This document shows, in pieces, positions 1 through 11,600 of a DNA stretch of 64,000 nt; position 1 is the stretch's first letter, and every line of letters begins with the position of its first letter. This DNA comes from Rhytidiadelphus loreus (lineage: Eukaryota > Streptophyta > Bryopsida > Hypnales > Hylocomiaceae): NCBI GenBank assembly GCA_947034895.1, contig OX344763.1, positions 37,447,025 to 37,511,024 on the forward strand, given 5' to 3'. Made by a program: the position numbers and the translations under genes. The notes beneath the pieces were generated by a model. The model ran no database searches. It was not told the origin of the DNA and saw only the letters and a list, made by a program, of their open reading frames with translations.

Positions 1-1551
1 ATTTGGCCACAATTGCAACTTAATTTCTCATAAATTGAGAATGGACAATCTTAAGTTGATTTGGTGGCAAAATAGGACCTCATGGAAGGTAGTGGAAATA
101 GTCATGTGGTAGAAATAGGGTTGGTTATCTTGTGAATATCTTTTTTTAAATATTTTTTGGCAATTTTTTTCTTCCAGAATCTCACGCAATACTTTAGGAG
201 TCGTTTGTTTGATTCATGGATTTATTTTTGGATTTATTCATGAATATTATCCATGAAGAAGATATGTACAACAAACCTTTATAAGTTTTCCTTTAATTTC
301 CACTTTCAATTGTGAAGATTGTAAGAATATGAAAAGTTGAATGTGTCTATTTTCTATTTGTATTTGTACAATTATAAGTGAAGATGGCATCAATAATGAC
401 TATGATTAAGTTAATTAAAACTTTCTTGCAAATCTGTAAATGAAAATGATTCACATGGCCATTTTGTCAGAAACCTTAGAATCTATTCCATTGCAAGAAA
501 CACCTGCCATTTTTATCTCTAAAACGGCCTATTTTAGTGATTCCTCTAGCTTTTGGAATGTTTTTTTAAAAATAAAATAAAATATGGATAATTTATAAAG
601 GTATTGCAATAGTATGTCTCTAAAATTTTAAACCTAGAAAAATTTATCTCTTAAAGTTATGCACAAAAAAGGACTATGGAAAAATGCCAAGAAAATGGAC
701 ACTTTGATGCTTGATATTTTTTAAAATTAAAAAATTAATCATTTTTCCCTAACTTGAAGACACTCCTTCCCAACCATTCTCATCTTTAGGAAAAAAATTG
801 TGTTCACTATACTTGCACAAAAGGTAGTACACATTGAGCACATGTGGAAGGCGAGGTGGAAGGTGGATATTTTATTATCTTTAGAAAATCTCTTTGTGGA
901 AATATGTAACTTTAATAGATGCCCTTGTACCCAATTTTGAGCTTCAAATTCACATTTTTGGGTCAAAAATTGTACTAACCTCCACCCCCCTTTAATGGCT
1001 AAGGTAGACATCCAATTGGGGGCTATTTAAAAATAGTAGAATAATTTTTAAGAACTACAAAAAATTATTCAATGTCCACAACTACCACATGAACCTTCAT
1101 TTCAAATTCCATGTAAAATTCACATACATCGCAAAAGTTATGAAAAAAACCCACTTGTTCAAGGCCAATGGGACAGAACAAAAGGACAAATTTTTCTTGC
1201 AATCACCCATAGGTTGTAGAATTCAAGGTTGTTTTGACTGTGAAACTCCAAGCCTATCATCAAGGTCGTTCAACCCAAAATTTATGCTACACAATGACAT
1301 CATGACTGGTTGTATTTTGTGTTCCTACAAGAACCTTGAAGATCATTCACCAAACACTATAATTTGTCCATGGCATTACAAGGTTGAAGAAACAAATACA
1401 TAAAACATCAAGGTTTAGCATTGCCAGTAGGGTTCACTGCATTGTCATGTTAATATTTCCAAGTAAACAATATCAAAAAGCATTTGAAGTGGGGGCGAGC
1501 AAATTATGCAGAGCCATGAGTTTAGAATTAAAACAACAAACGAAGTGAATG
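1..1551. other. AT-rich region downstream of the Argonaute gene, no gene recognised
   Basis: This stretch holds only short open frames on both strands (for example 1089-1403 plus, 739-1011 minus) with low-complexity composition and no recognisable domain. The part next to 1551 should contain the Argonaute 3' UTR and its poly(A) site, but no convincing signal stands out. I see no repeat with matching ends here. Confidence 0.6.
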
Positions 1552-4500
1552 CTACAAAAAGTACATCTTGTTTCTTATTCTTACATGCACACTCTCAGGC
1601 ACAATAGGGAGATAAGCTTGGGGATGACACGCAACTCTTCGCTTACTTCTCTTAGCAAGATACCAAACTCGACAACGGAATGCAGCCAAGTGGGCATAGT
1701 AAGCAGGTGTCGCCATTGAGACAGCTCGTGTACATCGCCCAAAAATATAACACAATTTGTTTGTAAGATTTTCAAAGTCATCTGCCCTGCAACCAGTGAT
1801 GCAGATGTCATATAATATACAAAGTAAGCTCACTCTAATGCATTGTTACCATCACAATTCCATCCAAACTTTGGACTAGATTAGAGTTAAACATAAAGTG
1901 TGTGCAATGTTGGACCAGGAACTGGAGTTTGGGAAAAATAGAGGATAAAATTTCTTGAAGCACCAAAATTGGGTTCTCATGGAATTTGGTGTTGTGTTTC
2001 TTTTGTAATAGTTATAGTTAACCCCTAAAGGACCAGGGCCATTCTTCTGTCAAAAACTACTCAAAACTGTCATTTTTGCTGCATTTATCCAACAAAACAA
2101 AACAAAATACTTTTTTAGAATCTAACCATAGGATCTTGTACTTTACTAGTTGAGGATCATGTGGTAAAAATTTCATGGAGTTTTACCATATAGATTGGAA
2201 GATATTAGCATTCAAAGTTGAAAAAAGAAAGTTTTTTGAACACTGGCTTGCAATTTCAGATGACTTTGAATGCCATTTGTGGAAAAAAAATTGCACCACG
2301 GACCTTGAATTAAAAAAAAAAGGTGTTGAAGAATTGAGTTGAAAGTCTAGAAAAAAAAAAATTAAAAAAAAACACACTTGCTTTTCATTCTTTAAAAAAT
2401 TATTAAGTAGAAGTAGGTCCAAGATTGAAAGAAAAACTAAATCATTATTAGTTCTAAAATGGGATTGAAACACAATAATCTCAATGGTGAGATTGTTCTA
2501 AATAGAAAATTTAACCTTGTCAAACAATTTTTTTTGAAAAATTGTGAAAATTGCATTCAAAATTGAATCCTATAAGTTATTTTTTCAAGAAGATGCTCAA
2601 ATTGCCTGAAAAACAAGATTGTTCATAACTTTGACATTATTGATCCAAATGGAATGAATCAAAGCTTCACATGTAGACAAAAATATGATCTTTAAGAAGA
2701 GAAGAATTAAAAAATTAATTTCAAATTTTTGTAGATTTTTTTTTTGCCCAGCGACCTGAAAATTATGTTTAAGATGCCATAACTTTTGCTCCTGGGCATC
2801 AATTGAAATAAAATTTATGTTCCCACGAAGCTAATAAGTTTTCCTATCTTATGCGAAAGTCTCAAAAAGTTTCACTAAAAATTGAGATCATAGGAACCTG
2901 CCCGAAATCCATTTTGTCCCCCGAGAGGACAATGGTCCTTTAGGGGTTAAACCTTACTCTGACACCCACTTACAAACACATGACAAACTTTACGATTAAC
3001 TCTATTATCTTTGAGAGTTGGGGGCTTGATAAGATTAGTTGGCACCCCGCTTCCTATAGTGACAAGTTTTTTTTTTTTTTTTTCTCCAAATCTCAAGTGT
3101 AGAGATTTGCAGTTTTCGGTTGGTCAATGGACTCATATTGAGTAGGAGGGTTATGCATTACAGTCTTCTTCTGATTAGAAGTGATAAGGATTATAACAAT
3201 AGACAACAAGAGAGTGATAACTTGGATTTTGGCATTGAGCCCATCTCTGCCATGATATATCCTAATACAGATTCAATGGCACAGAAGCTGACTGGTTTAA
3301 CTTTCTAGGGCCAGAAAATCTACTCCCTCCACCTTCGTAATTGTATAATTAAATAATTCTCATAAAAGTCCTCCACTTGTGATTGTGGACTAGGTAATTG
3401 CAAAGTAGGCCAAGTTATCAAGAATAATCACCGGTTAGGACCTACCGAGTCGTAGGTGGCGAGGTTGGTACTAACCCACGATTATTCTTGATGACTTGGC
3501 CTGCTTTGCAATTACTGGACATAATGTAAATGTAGGAGAGTTGAGCCATTTGATTTCATTGATTGCTTAACCAATCAAAAACATACCACAACGGCAAAAA
3601 TCTCATGCATTTAGATTATGTTAGGTAGATTTGCACTCGCTAAATTAATACCAGTTGGTAGTAGAAGAGATTTCTCTCAGGTTTCTCTCATAGCAAGATT
3701 TTGAAGAACCAAGACTCTGTTTTGACTGGGAAAACTTACGTGAATTTGGTACCATCAAATATCATGTGGTAGTGAGTGGGCCGACTTGTGCCTTTCTCGC
3801 CTGCGTGGCTGCATAAGTAGAAGTCGAACTGATGAGGGTGAACGATCTTGTCATCCACGACAGTGCCTGGCGGCACATTCAAATCCCGGCAACCTGAAAG
3901 TGCTGCTGAAGTCTTCGGAGGATTCTTTGCATATTTTTTGTCGCAGATCCTCCGGAAGAGCCGAGTGTGGTGCCTCTTCTGGACCACTGCAAATGTAATA
4001 CAAGGCTCGTAGTCACACTGTGATAATTCAGTGCCCGCTTGACGTGCAGCATTTTTCACTGCCTTCACCTCCGTTTCAAGCACCTCTTGGAATTGGCCGT
4101 GCCCCACACCATCTCGATAGAAAACAATCACCTGTAACCATTAGAATTGCAATGCGATGAATCAGAACCTCATACTCGTTAAATGGGTGCATCTCAGAGT
4201 ACCAAAACTTTTGCAAGGGTGTCCGTAATCTAAGGCATTCTGGAATTTGTTTCAAAAGAAAATTTCAGAGTGCAAGAGGTGACAGTCAAATGCCTAAAAG
4301 TCCAAAATCTATGTCATGTATAGATTTGAAGTTTTGACGGCCGCTTTATCGTTGGACAACTCCAACCTGCTCCAGTTTCATTTGGGCTACTCAAATCTGT
4401 GCCAATTCCTTACAGTAAGCCTTTAAAAGCGGGCGTCAATTTCGTGAAATTCCGCCAGCATACCAAATGTGACCACATTATTCACTTGGTATGAGAGCCT

Positions 4501-7500
4501 CTACACTAGTTCATAAAGTTACATATTATCAAGAGAAGAATTTGGTAAGTTGAAGTTTCTGAGGGTCATCGTAATAGTCAAGATTTCTAAATCACTCGAC
4601 TGGTATACACCCACATACACTAGCTAATCTGACTCCCATAGACGTACTGACCTGAGGAAGCAAGTTCTGATTTGCTCGGTGCCATTCCAAGAGAAGATCC
4701 AAAACCATTTCCTGTAGGTTCTCAATGATTTCAGCGTTTCGTTTTTGAACTTGATGGCGTGCAAAGTAGCGACTTGAATCGGGCCAATCGTTACTAGCCA
4801 CGACTGCTGCAATAGATGGTTCGTCGGGGTCGCACATGTCTGGGTGCGTTACGTCTGCCCCGAAAAATATGCAAGTCCTGTTATGAATGCTAGCAAGCAT
4901 TCCAACGTGATCAATAGTCTGATGGAGACGAAAATTGCGTCCGCCACACTTCATATTAATCTTCATGAGCAAGTTCGTGGCAGCAGTCTTGTTGAAGCAC
5001 TTGTCACAGAGGTAACCTGTACACCCATATTTATGCTCAGCAAAATGTACACAGCATCAGAATTCAAGAATACTATCCCTCCTCGATAATCAGCAGCAGG
5101 AATAGAATCCGCATGGTAATGAGATATTATAAGATTAACTTCGTCCCTTGTGAAGCACATATTGCACTCAGGTGATGTACTAAAGATTTTATCACCACAA
5201 TGATGTGAACTTGCTACTCACTCTGTTGCACGGGGTAGTAATTGACGACTTGAACAGGGACTCCTCTCTCAATGTCGCCAAAGTACTTGATTTCGTTGTA
5301 CAGCGTGCTTCGCTTCCCGTCAACGATTACAATGATCAATTGACAATAGGATCCTGATTCCTTCTGATACTGAGGGATGGCATTTAGAATCAAATTGAAT
5401 GTCGTGCTTAAGGAATCTAAGTGACTTGTATGCGCCCTGCCGGTCGTTTGAGGTTTAAGCATGGTTATTCCCATTTCAGATGCACGGCTGCCTAATGGGA
5501 ACCACCACAACAACGTATGAATGTTACTCAAGTTGTCGACAACATCGGGAAGTCAAAGGAGACTTGAATTGTTCCCCAATTGTAGTTAATTAGTTTCAGC
5601 ACAAAAAATGCGCTGCAGAGAGAACCCAATTCAAGAAGATACCACCATTGAACTCACAGCTCGGCAATCCATCAATGGAGTTCACAATTTGATTTGATGT
5701 GCAGGTGGAAAGTCCTACAAATCCTAATTTACACGTGATCTGATACAATGTGTTGCTTTAAGACACATTCTACAACCTAGAACTTAAATAGTTGAACTCA
5801 TGGATTCTTTCTTAGACTCTCAGACCGTTTGACCTCAGAGAATACGATTTTGAGAACTTAAGTTTCGGCTGATGAAAATTACCTCATAAGGAACTGGATC
5901 CACTCTGTTCGTTTCGTGAACTTCCCTCCCGTTAAATCACAAACGCCCCACCATTTGATTTTAGCATCATGGAGGGCTTGTTTCTGGTTCCATGCCCAGA
6001 AGCCCATCCTGCCTGGATCAACAGGGTCCGTGTCATCCTTGTACTGGATGATGGGTGCTCTCAATACTCTGCTTTGAACTTCCGTCATTGACGTGTGGAA
6101 GCCGAGATCAAAAGCAGAACAATACGGATCACTGGTCACCAAATCATGAAACTGGTTGTATGAGACAATGACAGTGAGAACTTCAGTTGAGACAGTAGAG
6201 TGACGGAAACCCTCACTGTGGGTTTAAGCTGAATATGTATGGTTACTACAGTAAAACATTAGAAGGGAACAGCGACCTAAGTTAATCAACAAACGCTTTC
6301 ATGAAGTACCTTATAGGGCGGTGGATGTCTACGGAAAATTTTTCCTCCATCATGTCAACTATTCGTTTACACCGTGAGTCTGGATTCCTCAAAGAATTTT
6401 GAAATTGAAATTCTTTGCCCTTGGTAATCCCTTTACCCATAAATCTTGATGAAGGGGAGAGCTTTGCCAATTCCATAGGGACATAGACTTTTCCTTTCGA
6501 TGATTTCAGGATTAAGGCTGGCAAAAGCTTCCACACTATATCTTTGTCGTACTTCTCCTTAAAATAGTCAGTAACGCGGTAACCTTCGACATTTCCTGGT
6601 TGCTTAGTGAACGTAAGTTGACATGTTGCGTGTTTAGAAAGCCCTGAAATCTTGAATTTTCGTACAACAGCTCCAACATAATAATCCAGCACCACTTCAG
6701 TGCCCATCAAAAGATCAAGACAGAAATCTCTGCAGTTACAAAGAATGAAGACATCAACATTGCGCCACGGGAACTTGATTGAACCGCATTTCATAAGGGA
6801 GTTGTCCTCAGAGGCCTTCAAAGAGATTGTTAACAGTCAAATACTAGCCTACTCTGAACACTGAACCTCATCTTTTGTAATGTCCTATAAACGAAATCTT
6901 TGATGAAGAAACTATATTGAAGGATTTAGACACAGCAACCTTCAGCACAGAGAGTTCGTCATTTTCAGAGTGCTTACCTCTGTTGGTGGGTTATCTCTCC
7001 GTGTTTCAGGAATTTCGAATTCAGCCCTCTGTCCATCATTTCCACCACATATTCCAGAACAGTTTCCGTTTTGAGGTCTTTTGCGAAGAAATCACTGCTA
7101 GAAACATCCACATTGAGTACTAGGCCCTGTTTTGTTGGCCTTAGGCTTTTGAAGAAGCCAAAAGAAGAGTTAATGAACCTGTTAACAGGAGTACTAAACG
7201 AAGTATCCGGATGATACAAACATGAACCTGCCTGGACTACCTTACTGTTGTTCCGGTGTTGTTCTCGCAAAACACATCCAAGTGCTTTGATGTACTCTTG
7301 ATATTTCGAGGTGTCATCACCCGAGATATAATCTTGGAGAGACTTGCCACTAAGAGTTATTCTAGGCTCCAATTTTACATCATAATACTCCTGGTTCTGC
7401 CTATATAGTACAATGCACACAGATGAGTAACTTTCAAGGTCGGTGTTTGTATTATCATGCAAGACTTTTCAACTTAAATCGACCCAAGAAAATTTTGAAC

Positions 7501-10500
7501 TCCGTTTGGATTCAGTAGGTTAGTTCATTAACTTGAAAGGGCTGTTGCGTGAAATGTCGTTCAGTACTTACTTGGGAAGGTTCTTAAGCTATTCATATGT
7601 TTCAACTTTAATCGTATGTGAAAATCGAAATAAGCAAGATATGCAGACTGATCTTCAGCAATTTGTACAATACTAAATAATGCAAACAGCGATGAAGAGA
7701 GTAAGCTTGAGGTTGGAGAAAATTACTTTTCTAAAGGCGGGGGGTGATACCGCTCGCTGAGCGTTCCAAATGGAAATGTCCCATTACTGTACAGAGAGTC
7801 ACGTCCATCATAAGCCAATGTTGGCTGACTTCCAAACATCTCTTTAATTTTATCTTTCACAAAGTTTAATATTTTTGCTCTTAAAACATCTGATGCTGCC
7901 GGTGTTATAGTCATCTTTTTAGCATGAATGTTTCCAAATTTGAAGGAATCCTTCACTTTGAAATGGTTGACTAGGACAATTTCACCCTGCAGATTCAAAG
8001 GCACGTAAACTCAGAACAATGAGATATTCCATTGATACATAGAGTGAGACTCATTATCAATACCACAATCAGAGCTGCATAAGAAGTCACAATACCTGCT
8101 ACACAATCAATGGCAGCAATTCAGTCACAGCTTTGTAAGAAAACTGACGCACGACCATCAATACCACCACATTGTGGGTTTCATATGAAACGGTGCGATT
8201 CAAAGCCTATAGTAGGTTCGTTGCTTGTGTAAATACTGATTCAAAGGTCTGCTAGTGCAGCAAAAGTCACAGTAAGATGACTCTAAAATACCTTTCTAGA
8301 CCTTTCTAGAAACTTCCTAGACCTCGGAAGCATCTGTACAACTTGCCCTAAAACGTTGATCTGCAACCGACTTCCTTTGCAAAAAAGAGAGGATAAAAAT
8401 TCCGAACTGAAGACGATTGTATGTCTTCATCCAAAATTGTCAACAAACGGGATCCTCGACGGGATCACAATAAATATCGATCAAGAATCCTATTAAGAGA
8501 AGATCCTCAAGGTGAGTCCTCTGCACTTCTTACAGACTTACGTTTGTTTGCGCTTTACTCTATTGCACCTTTCCAGAAGAAATAGCAAGAACTTTAATTA
8601 GCACATGCCGTTCCGTTCGCTGTGATTAGCAAGACCATGAAAGCCTACCCAAATACACTGCAGCGTTTTAACTTTTCAGCGACCCAAATATTCTAAAACA
8701 CGCCCGTCGTCAAGTCAAGGATCTCAAGTCAAGTAGACTCGATGGGGTTCTCAACAATGCTGGTGCTGCTTGTCCATATCAACATTATGAGAATGGCATG
8801 CAGACCGCAAGTGATGCACCCATGGTTTAACGTGACCTTGCAACTTACATTCTATTGCAACAACACAAAACTTTGAACAGATGATAAAGTCGTGTTGTAA
8901 GAGCTCTGTACCCTTCCTGAGGTTGCTCTCTCAGTTGGTCTCGCAGCGAGTAATTTTATACCGGTGTCCTCAGGAGGTGCGCTTCCAAACAGGGAGGATA
9001 TACTTGATATGAGTCCTGGGCTGGGTGGACGTCCCAAGGGAGATGGAGTGCCCGGACATGAACATCCACCCTCGTTGGCAGAATGTGGTTCACTTACTGA
9101 AATCTTTTCTAGAGCAAGAGGATCGAGGGGACGGATTTTGGTGACGCCAATCGCTTGCGGAGGCTCCCAATTTGCCACCACAGGGGCTAATGAAGGGGCA
9201 ATAACTGTGGCCAATCCACCACACACAGATCCAGGTCTCGTATTGATAGGAGGTAAATAAACTTCTTGAACTGCTGGCTGTTCAATCTGGTGGCTGCAAG
9301 AGTTCCAAGTTCTACGAGATTGGGCACGAGGTCCTGATAGAAGAACATTCAACTCTTTTAAATCATCCCAAACGTCATGCTTACTGACAAACAAAAACTA
9401 CGTGATTTCTAGTAGCCATTACAAACCTGTGACTGATGCATCTTGCGTTTATCAGTCTCTTTAATACTACGCTGACAAAGGTATATAATACTAAAACCGT
9501 TAGAGACGTGCTCCGTCTCTAAATGCTGACCCCTGTTACAAACAGGATCTCATCTAGACATACACTCGGTTGGTCAACTAACACGTCGGTGTTGTAAGTA
9601 TGACTTGGCTACATGCCAATAGTCACTCATCTCGAATGGAAATGGATTTCCATTTTCACTTCCAGTGGTCTACCACCTCCCACTTACAGTAAAATTGCAT
9701 AAGATATTCATGCATAAAAGCATAAGTATTTGATCTCAACAAATTTGGCTCGTGCACCCAAAGATCTCTCCACAACTCTGCATTGATGTACCTGCCTGTG
9801 TTAAAATGCTCAACATGACGCAAATAGTATCTTCTACCTCACATGGACTTCCTGTGACTTGTTTGTTTGTTTCAGAACAAACAATCCACAGCACAAACAG
9901 GTAGTAGAGCAAAGAATGCTGTTGTCAGAGCAGAGGAGAGAGGAGTGATCACGTACCCCGAGCAGGGGCATACACGGCTGGGCGCGGGTGCAGTTTGTCA
10001 GCTGGAGCGCCATGGGGATGCCAGTGGTGGCGCTCTCTTGGATCAATGTACGACCGCCAAGTTTTGAGTTCAGAGGCCGACAGAGGCTGCTTGCAAGGGG
10101 GAGGAGGGCTATTCTTATACGCAATATCCTCAAAGGTGGCCCCCGGGTTTGCTTCGCCGCTTTCGCCCCGATTCCACGGCTTCTCATGGTGCACTCGTGG
10201 ATTGGAACGAGGTCGGCTCCGAGGAGATACACTCGTCGACCGACGATGGAGCGGAGACGAACATGGCGTGCGAGGCACTCGGCCTGCGGGACTGGGCCGG
10301 GACTGCACCAGGGACCGCGTCTTCGGCATCTTCGGGCAGGAGTAGCGCGCCATGGGCGAGCATTCACGGCTAATTCGCTGAGGAGAGCATGGTCCATGGG
10401 GAGCCTTGCGGCAGCACGAGTAAGACGTGGCAGGGGAGATTGGGCGGTTCTTGGATGCAGAGCTTGGACGACTTAAGGCGTTCGCGGGAGAGCATGGACG

Positions 10501-10755
10501 GCTCTTACTCGGAGTGCATCCTCTGCTGTTTCTTCGCGGCGAGAGACTTGTGAGACTTCTTGGTGGGGAGCACAATACACTCTCGGTTGGTGAGGGAGGA
10601 GATGACGCTCGACTCCATGGTTGACTGTGATGTATCGGGGAGCTTCCTCGTCGCCGTTGACGTCGTCGTTGTCGTTTAATCGGGCACTCGGAGGGACAGT
10701 TCGGAGGCGCATACTTGCAGCCCGGAGGAAGGTACTTGTCCAGAGGTGGTGCCAT
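1552..10755 (-). CDS. Argonaute (AGO) protein, slicer-type, 10 exons
   Basis: Small-RNA effector that binds a guide RNA and cleaves or represses matching RNA. Exons: 10755-9957, 9333-8912, 7986-7727, 7400-6978, 6729-6310, 6215-5883, 5526-5222, 5016-4652, 4131-3740, 1786-1552. They sum to 3,954 nt (1,317 residues plus TAG), with GT-AG borders and matching phases throughout. Order: Ser/Pro/Arg-rich tail (1 to about 390); N domain with VNHFKV and AYDGRDSLY (about 408-494); L1 with [22 protein letters not shown] (about 640-725); MID with [14 protein letters not shown]. Catalytic residues seen: D1042 (ADVTHP), E1083 (NAEIIENL), D1116 (YRDGV), H1272 (YYAHLAAFR), a full DEDH set. The VTHP motif fits the AGO1/5/10 or AGO2/3/7 side rather than AGO4; the exact clade is not resolved. 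The start ATG follows an in-frame TGA. The C-terminus ends NKMYFL like other AGOs. The exon 5/6 junction (6310/6215) is the least certain: an alternative acceptor near 6160 would drop about 20 residues. Confidence 0.93.
2022..2946. mobile_element. piggyBac-like non-autonomous element (TTAA-flanked) in AGO intron 9
   Basis: A 925-bp AT-rich element is bounded by inverted ends CCCCTAAAGGACCA and TGGTCCTTTAGGGG. It is flanked on both sides by TTAA (2018-2021 and 2947-2950). The TTAA duplication plus ends starting CCC is the hallmark of the piggyBac superfamily (established); assignment here is inference because there is no transposase frame. Related copies or fragments occur at 22808, 34471, 36010, 40509, 40723, 30884 and 57470, so it is a dispersed family. 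It lies wholly within the last AGO intron and does not touch exons. Confidence 0.72.
3370..3538. repeat. Imperfect hairpin (inverted repeat) in AGO intron 9
   Basis: Arms at about 3391-3429 and 3480-3518 are near-complementary for ~39 nt (TAATTGCAAAG... against ...CTTTGCAATTA) around a ~50-nt loop that itself holds a CCTACCGAGTCGTAGG-like small palindrome. Weaker pairing extends to about 3370 and 3538. It could be a foldback transposon relic; no target duplication was found. Confidence 0.65.
9590..9850. repeat. Intron 1 segment of AGO related to an intron of the neighbouring glycosyltransferase
   Basis: Blocks such as TATTTGATCTCAACA, ATTTGGCTC, TTAAAATGCT and ATCTTCTACCT occur in the same order here and at about 13550-13760 in the last-but-one intron of the DUF266 gene, on the same strand. 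The shared order over about 200 bp suggests a common repeat or an old local duplication; identity is too low for exact boundaries. Confidence 0.5.
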
Positions 10756-11008
10756 TTCAACTCAACTGATTCTTCTTTTCCTATTGCCAGATCCAGGAGA
10801 AATATACAAATGAAAATCCAACTAGAACAGAAAAAGAAACACGATTTGATGATCCAATCGTCCTATTTTGGGGAGCCATTTTTGAATGAGAGCGTCTCCT
10901 GCGAGGTTCTCCAGCATCAGGAAGAAGAAGAGATCGGATGGCGATGAACAGTTGCGTTGCTCCAGTGGCGGGAGAAGCGGAGCTTACCTTTCACCTCCTT
11001 CGGCAGCC

Positions 11009-11540
11009 ATTTTCTTTGTGGCGCCTTCTTCTTCTTGCATTACCTCTTCTCGTACGTGGTCGTACACACACCACAACTGCGAGATCCTACACCTTAAATT
11101 TCGAACGACTGGTAAGATAGTTTCTTCTTTCATAAGTAATGAAAACCGATCCACAACTTCAAGAACACATACATTCCACTGATTCCAGCATGTTTCTTCA
11201 TATTTCGGACAACTGCTTTTCTCACAATGAACTCGATTACTCAATCGCAAGATTGGAGTAATCGAAGTCATTATGAGAAAAGCAGTTGTCCGAAATTCCA
11301 GAGGCGGAGCTTTGACTTTCTCCTCCTTCGATAACGTGCCAGACGATTTCTTCGCAGCACCTTCTTCCTTTTGCATCCCCCCTTCTCTCCTGGGTTTGCA
11401 CCATAACTGCATGATCACATTCATTCCACTGCATATTTCGACAAATTTCGCAGGACTGATACAGTAGTCGTCTTCTCTCATAACGAAATCGGTTCCACAA
11501 CTGCAAGATCGCATTACTTTCAGCTTCTAGCTTCAAATTT
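11009..11540. repeat. Two-copy imperfect direct repeat upstream of AGO
   Basis: Two blocks about 330 bp apart share the order TTTCTT, GC(G/A)CCTTCTTC, TTGCAT, CCTTCTC, CACCA(C/T)AACTGC, ATTCCACTG, CATAA, CCACAACT. A third trace (ATTTCGGACAA near 11534) follows. They look like an old tandem duplication of leader or promoter sequence. Confidence 0.5.
11202..11296. repeat. Near-perfect 95-nt hairpin upstream of AGO
   Basis: The left arm from 11202 (ATTTCGGACAACTGCTTTTC...) pairs with the right arm ending at 11296 for about 40 bp with only about three mismatches. Pairing then continues through ACTCAATC/GATTGGAGT to a GCAA loop. Size and pairing resemble a plant microRNA precursor, but a small foldback insertion would look the same; there is no expression evidence. 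Confidence 0.75.
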
Positions 11541-11600
11541 CGGACAAAGGACTCAATAGTCTTCTCTTAGAATGAAATCACCTCCAGAAACAAAAGCTGT

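Larger units (their letters stand above)
10756..11600 (-). promoter_or_regulatory. Presumed AGO 5' leader / promoter region
   Basis: This is the region directly upstream of the AGO ATG on the minus strand. It is richer in GC than the gene-free DNA elsewhere, contains long pyrimidine/purine runs (CTTCTTCTTC type), two related blocks (about 11009-11180 and 11339-11540) and a near-perfect hairpin at 11202-11296. Open frames here on both strands lack recognisable domains. No TATA box or transcription start could be fixed. Confidence 0.4.

Noticed and set aside
1089..1403. 104-codon plus-strand frame
   Set aside because: Cys/His scattered without a zinc-finger pattern, no family resemblance, AT-rich surroundings.
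9867..10624. Several plus-strand open frames of 65-162 codons
   Set aside because: They lie antisense to AGO exon 1, whose GC-rich biased codons keep the other frames open; none has a domain.
10984..11536. Minus-strand 176- and 99-codon frames upstream of AGO
   Set aside because: Low-complexity E/K/C-rich translations over a repeat region, with no domain and no phase-compatible junction to AGO exon 1.
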